DNA of 15,898 nucleotides from Brachionus plicatilis (Eukaryota > Rotifera > Eurotatoria > Ploima > Brachionidae), in the NCBI GenBank assembly GCA_010279815.1, contig QEOQ01000355.1, forward strand, positions 768,424-784,321, written 5' to 3'. The notes beneath the pieces were generated by a model. That model saw only the letters and a program-made list of their open reading frames with translations, did no database searches and was not told where the DNA came from. This document shows positions 1-9,100 of the stretch, one piece after another. The first letter of the stretch is position 1. Each line of letters starts with the position of its first letter. A program made the translations under genes and the position numbers.

Positions 1-10
1 TTTATTTTAC

Positions 11-164
11 TTGACTCCATCTTTTTCGGTGGCGAATTTTGTCCTTGTCTTTAACATGAACAATTATTTTGTTTCCTCCGGGCATCACCCATACTAGTCG
101 ACCTCCATACGGGGTCGGAACTTTAACTGGATCTCCCACACTCATTTCGACGCCATGCACATAG
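11..164 (-). CDS. Exon 16: catalytic domain, PYGGRLVW to RHRKRWSQ
   Basis: Encodes residues 1448-1498. VHGVEM leads to PTPYGGRLVWVMPGG, VHVKDKDKIRHRKRWSQ, one of the most conserved blocks of animal chitin synthases. Spacing from exon 15 (FVSVVNIAA then VHG) matches the family without gap. Acceptor TTACTTAAAG, donor GTAAAA at position 10. In the family the next residues begin with V-M-Y-M-Y-Y, so the following exon lies outside the window. Confidence 0.93.
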
Positions 165-3100
165 CTTTAAGTAAAAATTTGCATAAATTTAAAAGAAAAA
201 AAGTTCCAAAAAGAAAGAAATGATAAAATTGACCAAGATATGTAAGAAAATATTGAGCAGAAGGTCATCGTTCTAACTATGAATCGAAATACGGACTTAA
301 ACTTATCCTAGACAGAACTTTAATTCCACTTGAACCATACCCGACAGGACTTTATTCCATTCTGAGTAGCCTGAGGGTTTCCCTCAAATAAATAAAATAT
401 AATAATAATAATAATATTGAGCAGAAAGTTTGTAATACATCTCATGTATCACTTGATCACCAGCTTCTCAACTGATGCACAAAGATAAGTAAGAATTAAT
501 CAGATTTGTTTACAAGTCTTTTTTAAAGTCCACAATAACTACCTGGAACGGAAAAAATTCACGTGGCCGTGATCATGACTCTATGGAACGGTAAAAATTT
601 AAACATAAATTTTGACTTAAAAATGACTTGATTTGTAGTGTCTAAGTCAAAGTCGGCACTTTAAAAAAAAATTTAAAGTCCAGCTTGGAGTTTTAAACAA
701 CTCCGTAATTAATCTACTTATCGCGTATCTCAGAAGTAAGACGCTTCTAGATGCTGATATAAACATTTATCTAAAATATTTTTTATTTATTACACTATCT
801 ATTTTAATTGTTAGAGATCAACAATAATTCAATTTAATATTTTATTTTATGCTTATAATTATTATTATTTAGATAAACTGCTAAATAATTTTTTTATTTA
901 TTTAGCAATTTTTTACAGAATAAAACAAAAAAAACATTCAATAAACTATTTAAAAAATTTACTTGTATTTATCATTTATTAAGGAGAAAAGGAGATATTA
1001 TCCACTAGGGTAGTAAAGGGACATAGTATTAAGCATTCATTCAAGTTTCCAAAACATAGGTAGCAAGATATTTATGGTTAATACTTTAAAAATTTTTAGA
1101 AAATTTTAGAAACCAAGTGGAGCCAATAAAAAAAGTGAAATTTATTCAAAAAATTTTTTTAAAAATTAATTCTTTATATTTTTATGATTTTTGCAAAACA
1201 GTCAAAAAAGCAAATTTTGTAAAGATTTTAACTTCCGGAAAAAGGGTTCAAGAAAAGGAAAAAAATTGGTTGAACTTTACTGGTCGGAACAGAATCATGT
1301 ATAGATAGAAATTCAAAACTTATCTATCTGTTTTTAAGTTGTTCAAGAGAGATGATTAATAATTAAGAAATTTTGTTAATTTTAATTTATTGTTTTTATT
1401 TTTCTATAAAATAAATTGTACCTAAAATCATAAACCGAAGTCATTTAATTAATTAAAATTCTATTAACTTTCATCAGACTGCACCAGTCTTAATGAAAGC
1501 AAATAAATTTATAAATTATTATAAAGCACAATTTTGTTAATTTTACCTAATAAATATTAAATAGGAAAATTGAAATTTTTGAGATTCTATTAGAATTAAT
1601 GAAGTGACATATTTTCAAATTTAGAAAACTATGTTTAATTATCAGCAAGTGTTTTGATTTTGCATTGACAATATTTTTGCTCAGTTTTGAAAATATAAAA
1701 ATTCAGAAAATTAAAAGAATTAATTTTAAAAAAAATTTAAGTTAAATTATAAGCCCTGACTCCATCTTTTTAATTATTGTTCCAGGTGCTGTAATTAACT
1801 TTAGGCATTAAAGATTAAAAAAAATTAAAAAATTTTTTATGGCTTTTTTGTTAAAATTTTTATTTTTATTTGAATTTTTAGTTTTCAATTTGTGTAATTA
1901 ATTTTGGAATTTTTAAAGAGAAAATAATGTTTTAAGAAATAAAAATACGCAAAAATTTTTGAAAAAAGCATCAATTACAATTCACAAGTTTAGGAAAAGT
2001 GAACTCAGATCCACTGACAGACTAAAAAATATTCAACAATTACTCCAAAGTTACTAAATTAAAATTAAGTTTTTCAAAAAAATTGGGTCGTACAAATTCT
2101 GTCTGTCACGAGAAAATTCAAATGAAATTTATGACTAATTTTAAATATCTAATGAATTAATAAAGACAGTTTTAGAATAGCATCAGGGTTTTACCTAACA
2201 AAATAATTTTTTAATGACACGAGCCTTGGGATTTTTTTAATTTTGGTTAAATAAATTTTCTAAAGTTTTTAAAACGAAAAAGAAGAATCACTATTTTTAT
2301 TTTTTGACATCAAAATACTCAATGCGAATTAATAAATAGATGATGTAATAAATTAAAGAAATTATCCATAATTTTTTCGAAATTTTTATAATTATTTTTG
2401 AGTATTCCTTAACAAAAACATTTTTATACAATAAAAAAAAATTTTTCTAAATTTTGACTTATTCTTCAAAAATAGCAACTCTTATTTATATTCTCCTAAA
2501 CAAAATAAAAATTTGAATATTCAAAAACTTCAACTTACATGGCAGCAATGTTAACCACAGAGACAAATTGTTGAACAAACCGGTTGGGCACTCTGTTGCC
2601 ATCATCATCCTCCTCGAAAGCATCATCAAAGAAAATGTGAGTCTCGAATTTGTAATAATCCGGATCGATAACATCGAGCAGTTTTTTGGCCATTCTGCGA
2701 GCATGCTGATCTCTGTCAAGTCTGAAAATTGACTTCAAAAGCTGGGTCATTTCATTAATGGTCTCATGCCACATGGTTGCGCACAAATAAATCAGAGGAG
2801 TAGGATAATTTCCATTTTCATTGACCACTTCTGACGACTCATTCAAGTCCGTATCGGGAGAATTCTCGTCAATACGGCGTCTATTCATCATCAAACATTG
2901 GTCGATCAACGCCGAGTCATAGGTCGGCTTGGTGAATATCTTTTCATTTTTGGCCAAGCGCTCTATCTTCGGGTACCAGATGTGCGAGCCTATCCAAAGC
3001 TGTGATGCCCAATAGAGCCCAAAACCGACCAGCACAGTCACCATAGAACTTTTTACTTTAAAATAATTAATAAAAAATTAAAAATTTTTCCCATAAAAAT

Positions 3101-6100
3101 TGTAAAAAATATTTATTGGGTGAGGATTAAAAACAAAAAAATGCAATACTAAATCTGTTAAAAGCATTTTTTAAAAATATCAATCAACACATAAAATTAT
3201 TTTTTGCCTCTAATAAATGTGATTTTAACTTTTTTTAAATTGATTTTCACTTTAATTTTAGTGATTCTTATTTTTTTTAATGAAAAAAAATAAAAAGAAG
3301 AGTAAATAAAAATTTTAAAAAAACACAAAAATTTTTTTGTTACACACAAATTCATTTTAAATAAAAAAAAAAGTATTTTTTTCAAATTGTTGACTTTATA
3401 TTTTTAGGCATGTATTTAAATTCTATGTAAAAAAATTCCGGGTAAAAAATTAAAATATTAGGTAAAAATATAAATATGCTTGGCAAATATTTTTTAAACT
3501 CGGTATTAAAATTAAAATTACTAAAAAATTTAGTGCTGGAATATTAAGCAGTCAATTAATAGTCGAATCCTCAATTAATTTGTTTTTTATTCAAATAAAA
3601 TTGTCAATCGTCTTTTAAAACAAAATAATACGTCTTATCCATTAAATAAGTCACTTATTGTAGAATCAGTTGGTCAGATTTTTTCAAAACACAAAATTTT
3701 TTTCTTAGAACAAATGATAAGAAGTCTTTTTTGCAAATAAATATTCCTTTATACAAAGAAGTTTCAATCTACTTTAGAAAATAAGGGCACATCGTTTTGT
3801 ACACAACTGAATCGCTTAGAATAAAGCTTTTTTTAATGAATTGTTTAGAGTATGAACCCTAAAAAATATAATTATTTATTAGATTTAGTCTCTAGAATGA
3901 AAATCCTGGTTTAGTAAACTTGGTAAATGCATAATCAACCAAATTCCGTAAATAATGGAATCAAATGAAAATTTTTTAAATTTGATTAAAAAAGGCTTGT
4001 GCTAATCATTAACTAAAATTACTAATTTTTCACCAATTTTACTAGATGAATATTCATTCATTTCATTAAATAATTTTATTTATTCAAAAATGTGAATTAA
4101 TTTTAAAAATCAATTTTGATGCTAGTCTTTTCAATATTTAATTAAATTTTAAAAAAATTAATTTTTTATTTAGCTTTTTTAATAATTTTTGGGGGCTGAT
4201 CAATTTCATGGCCAGTCGGTCTTATTTTTTATCGAAAAAAAAAACTCCATTTAATTTATAGACCAGTTGGTCTCAAAATTTATTTGAGGAAAAAAAAAAT
4301 TTAATTTTGTGAACAATTTTTTTTTTTAAGTCTCGTTAAGAAAAAATTTGACTGGTCACAATATTTAATTTTATATTTGAAAAAAATATCCATAATTTTA
4401 ATTTTTTTTTACTTCTAAAATTATTTTTACCTATGTTACCATTTTTTGAATTTTATTTATTGGATTATCAATGAATTTTTACATGTTTTTTATTTTTTTT
4501 CAAATATAAAATTAAATATTGTGACCAGTCAAATTTTTTCTTAACGAGACTAAAAAAAAAAATGTTCACAAAATTAAATTTTTTTTTTCCTCAAATAAAT
4601 TTTGAGACCAACTGGTCTATAAATTAAATGAAGTTTTTTTTTCGATAAAAAATAAGACCGACTTGCCATGAAATTGATCAGCCCCAATTTTTGTTTATCT
4701 TTTGCCACTATATAAACCGAATTGTAATAAGCAAAAAATTATTGAGATCTTAATTAGAAACCAAATTACTGAACTCACATTTTTAATCAAAATTCATACC
4801 ATAATATTCTTAATTATCCAAATATTGTTCTAATTCAACAAAAAAAATTCTAATTGTACAAAACATCCTTAAAAAATTGCTCAAAATAAACTGAAACGTC
4901 TATCTGCTGAATTTTAGTTTTTTTAAAGTACAATTATTTTTAATTTATAATTTTAATACGATTTAGAAAAATTAATAAGAATAATATTAGTAATGTAAAT
5001 TTAGGAAAAAAATGGTTTTTATTAGTAATTTTAGTTAAAAAATTATAAATCGCCATTAAAAAATTTCAATAAATAATGATAATAAAATATGAAAGCTTTA
5101 AGTTTTTTGATAAAATGAAATATTAAACAGGAAGGAAGTATGGAGGGGTCTTCGATTACATAAATAAGAGTGATTTATTCTAAACTTAGTTGAGGAACTT
5201 TTTAACTAAGCTTTTTAATTTTACTATGCGTATCTTTTTATTTAGCTGGCGAAAATAATCAAAAAATTAAATTTTATCACTTAAATCTTTTTAAAAAAAA
5301 ATTAATGTGATATGTGATTTTCAAAAAAAATTTTTTTATGAGTCAAGCTAATTTTTTGTGTATTTTAATCTCTTTTTATTTTTTTTAATCCTCAACAAAA
5401 TAAATTTATAAAAATTAAAAAAAAAAAAAAAATTTTTCTTACAATTAAATCCGTCCCAGTAGAAAAACTCTCCCATAAAGCTTCCATGCATATTTATGTT
5501 TTTGTTTTTGAGCTTGATGCTGGAAATCATCAGGATCAAGAAAGTGACCGGAGTGGAAAGGGTCAGAGGCAGTGAGAAGCCCAAGCCTTGCATGAGAACC
5601 TTGCAGGCTATTCGGCCAGTGTAAAAGCAACAAACAGCTGAAAGAGAGTGGATCAAAAATGGCAAGTAGAAGGCAGTTCCGGAAAAGAAAAGGTCAACCC
5701 GCGGTATTTCCGGGTCCATCATGACCAAGTCGGTGAAATTCAGACTTTTGTTAAAGTTAAAATATTCCTTGCGGGTGCTCTTGGGCAAAAATGCGTAGCT
5801 CAGTGCGAATATCAGGAATATTTTAACCGGGGTTATGAAAACATAAAGTTTGGCATTGAATTTTCTGTGCTCGTGGATGTTTTTCTGGATGAAAAGTATA
5901 ATCCTGCTGGTGCTGTACTTTACTTCGGTGAAATTTTCCCAATAGCTAAACGAGACCAAAAAAGCTGCCAGAAAAATGTACACGTAGAACAGGTCGCTTT
6001 TTTGGTCAACTTTTTGCAGAGGACCAGCATCGAACTGTGGCGCTGACTTGAATATAAATATAACTGACAGCTGGCACAGAATGGCCACCAGGTCGAACAA

Positions 6101-9100
6101 AAAAGTGGTGAATTTTTTGAATCTGGTCATGCCGCGTTTCGATGAAAAGAACAGCTTCAACACTGCCGGTGTTATGCACAGTGCGTTCATCAGAAACAGG
6201 GCGGTTATGTTTTGTACACTGGGAAGAATTTTGAATATGAACAGAGTTGTTCCAACCGTGTGAGCCACTTCGGTGAACAAAGTCTGAAAATTTTACACTT
6301 AAAAAAAATTTTTTCCTAAATTTTATTTTTAATTGTACCCAAAAAAATAGGAGGTAACTCGGTCGACCACTTGCACTGGCAAAAAGACTGGTTTGGAGAC
6401 TTGACAAAAAGCTAACTAGATATGGTATGCTGACTGAAATGGCAGTGAGAAACGTCCATCTGGCAATGTACCCATCAGGCTGAACAAAATAAAATTTTAG
6501 TTAAATTTAAAATTTTTTTGAAAATTTTTTTGTCACTTGATTTGGCTTTTTGATGGCGTTGACCATGGTAAAAAGTGAAAGTTTGCTGACCACCGATGAG
6601 CTGAGTACCATCAAAAAGAATACCAGATAAGCAAGGAGCTTGAATATGATTTTGAACGTTTCTGCTCGTGATTTTAGATGCATTTGTTCAATTTCAAAGT
6701 CACGGGATGTCACTCTGGCCACGTCCCACCAATACTCTTGCTCCAATTTGGGCTGAATCATGTCAACTTTTTTACTTTCCTGCTGGAGTAACTTAACCGA
6801 TTGAGTGTGCCTCAACCGGGGACTAGTCTTGAAGTTTTCCGTTTGATTTAGTGTGTTGTTTGCCTGGGTCAAGTCCGCGTTTATGTGAAGATTTTTTTTC
6901 GGCATATTGTTGTTGTTGATGTCATCTGCCAGGTCCATTTGATCTTTTTCTATTAAGTCCAATTCTTCATTTTTGATGAACACCTTGCTCACTCCGATAC
7001 GGTAGTGACGGAGACCAATCGATTGCAGCAGTTTTGCACATGCTTCTTTGGGGTTCAGATTTTTCTGGCTTATTCCATATGAATTGGCTAATTTGTCAAA
7101 TCTATAACAAAAATTTAAAAATTAAAATTTTAACGATTTTAAAAAATTTTCATAAATTGAAAAAAAATTCTGCTGATCAAAAATAGGTGAGCAAAGATCC
7201 AGCCTTCAAAAGAGTAGAACACTGAGTTTTTTTAATATTTAAAAAATATTTTTTTAGAAAAATTATTTTTTTGCCGAATAAAATTTTTTTTTTAGAATAA
7301 TGTAAAACTTTTTTGGCATAAAAATAAAGTTTTTTACTAAATGAAGACGCGTTTTATTCTATGAAAGTTTTTTTTAATACTAATAAAATTTATATTGCTT
7401 ATATTCTATAAAAATAATTTTTTATCTTAGATAAATTTTTTATTATTCGTAAAAGATTTTCCCTTAATTTTGGCTTTAATAAGATTAAAAAATTATTTTC
7501 AACTTTTTGATCTATTTAATTTTTAATGAACTTTACAAAATCAAAATTTATAAGGATTTAAAGAATTTTTAAAATAAATTTCAGGTGACAGTTATAAAAA
7601 ATAATTGTTGTTATTGAAAATGAAATTGTTGAAACATTAGAAATTTTTTAATAAAGAGAAAATATCTAATTTTGTTTTTAATTGTTGTTGATAGGGGCTG
7701 GGGTTGTTTAAAGCATTAAAATAGATTTTATAAAAAAATAAATAATATAAAAAATCAGCAAATAAAGGAGTATTTTTAGGTAAGAAAAAATTTCAAAAAA
7801 TTTCTGCCTTATTTCTAAATCGAACATTAAACATTTTTAAATTTTATAAAAAAAACCGTTTTGTTATAATTTCAGTTCCCTTAAATGTTGAATTTTATTA
7901 TATTTAGAGAGAATATAGACCCAAATATTTTTAGATAATAAATGAATGGTCGATATTAAGTTTAATTTCAAAAATATCAGAATATCAAACTGTGTAGGAT
8001 ATTTATTTTTCTTAATTTAAGTTAAAACTTTCTAAAAAAATTAAAAATAAGGTTGTATAAAAATGTTTCTTAGTTAGATTTAAAATTCATAAAAAAAATG
8101 TAAAATATCCAAAATTTTGGGTCTGTTTTATCCTGTGATCATGCGTTCACTAAATTAAGTTCTGGTCACAGTATTGTAATTAATTTATCAATTTTGTGAA
8201 CATTTTTTTATATTTCTATTTTATTTTACCATATTTTTAATATTTTTTTTTATTTGCATGAGCTTTTGTTGATATGGATAAAGTATTAAATAAATTAATA
8301 AGACCCAATTTTTTTTATTTTTCTCTCTCAGTAAAATTTTTTATTAAAATTTAAAAGCATTTACATTAAATCAAAAAATCACCCTTAATTGTCATAATAA
8401 AATAATTTTTTTAAAACCTACTGATCAAAATATTATTCTAACTTTAATTAGTTTAGGATTCAAAAATGAAATAGAAATTATTTTCTGAAAATTTGTTTAA
8501 TCTCTTTTTTAAAAATTAAATTACCGTTTGATGAATGTAAAAAAATCAATCTTGACCGCATAGTTCAGTTTTCTCACTCGGGCATACTCGACCAGACCAG
8601 CTTCCTTAATCTGTTTGAATGCAATATTTGATACAAATTGGTTTGAAAAAGCATTCTCGTTTGGTTTAATGCATCTTAAAAATTCAAAATAAAAAATTGA
8701 TAACAATTTTTTTTCAATTTTTTTTTTACTTAATAAAATGAGTCTTAGAATTCTCTAATTTCGAGACTATTTCATTTAAGGAAACATTAAAATAGACCAA
8801 ATTAGCACTATTGGCACTATTTTGCTCAATGCGAATAGTGGTATTTGATTTAACCTTTTCCATCATTCGGTTAGCAATTACCAAGCTCTTATTTTCATCA
8901 CTGATCAATTTAGCGTTGAAACTTTTGATCGATTTATTCGATGCTCTTACTCGAATGCTTTAAAAATTAAAATTTTAAATTTAAAAAATTTTGAAATTAA
9001 ACAAAAATTTTATTTAAAAAAAAATTAAATCTTACTTTGAAAAGCTTCCGTTCGGTGCAGGCAGTGCCATAAATAAATCTGAAATAAAAATGTCATCACT

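Larger units (their letters stand above)
165..2538 (-). other. Large intron between exons 15 and 16 (2374 nt)
   Basis: Extremely AT-rich DNA inside the catalytic-domain coding region. It holds one truncated LINE copy (263-412). Apart from small hairpins, such as GGAGTT/AACTCC at 687-704 and GCTAAATAA/TTATTTAGC at 880-906, I see no coding or RNA gene. The stretches 540-740 and 960-1060 are less AT-rich and may be old insertions that I cannot identify. Confidence 0.8.
3056..5442 (-). other. Large intron between exons 14 and 15 (2387 nt)
   Basis: AT-rich intron separating the membrane cluster from the catalytic domain. It contains the foldback MITE at 4192-4685. The remaining sequence (3056-4183 and 4694-5442) shows only A/T runs and no reading frame with credible composition. 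Confidence 0.8.

Noticed and set aside
2..4. TAA directly after RKRWSQVK as a true stop codon of exon 16
   Set aside because: The family continues here with V-M-Y-M-Y-Y and the catalytic core; the codons after Q fall in a GTAAAA donor, so this is an intron start and not the end of the protein.
1117..1308. 63-codon plus-strand open frame
   Set aside because: It starts at GTG, is Lys/Phe/Asn rich as translated A/T sequence always is, has no recognisable motif, and lies inside an intron of the chitin synthase.
3045..3049. Nearer acceptor AAAAAG ending at 3049 for exon 15
   Set aside because: It would leave exon 15 out of phase with exon 14. The acceptor ending at 3056 restores phase and a family-like sequence.
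3197..3385. 62-codon minus-strand frame rich in Phe, Lys and Ile
   Set aside because: Pure low-complexity A/T translation within the 2387-nt intron; no support.
5648..6046. 132-codon plus-strand open frame
   Set aside because: It is the antisense shadow of exon 14, whose minus-strand reading has clear chitin synthase membrane segments.
8100..8250. Partial resemblance to the MITE arm (TGGTCACA..., AATTTTGTGAACA)
   Set aside because: Only short A/T-rich matches with no inverted mate or duplication; could be chance.
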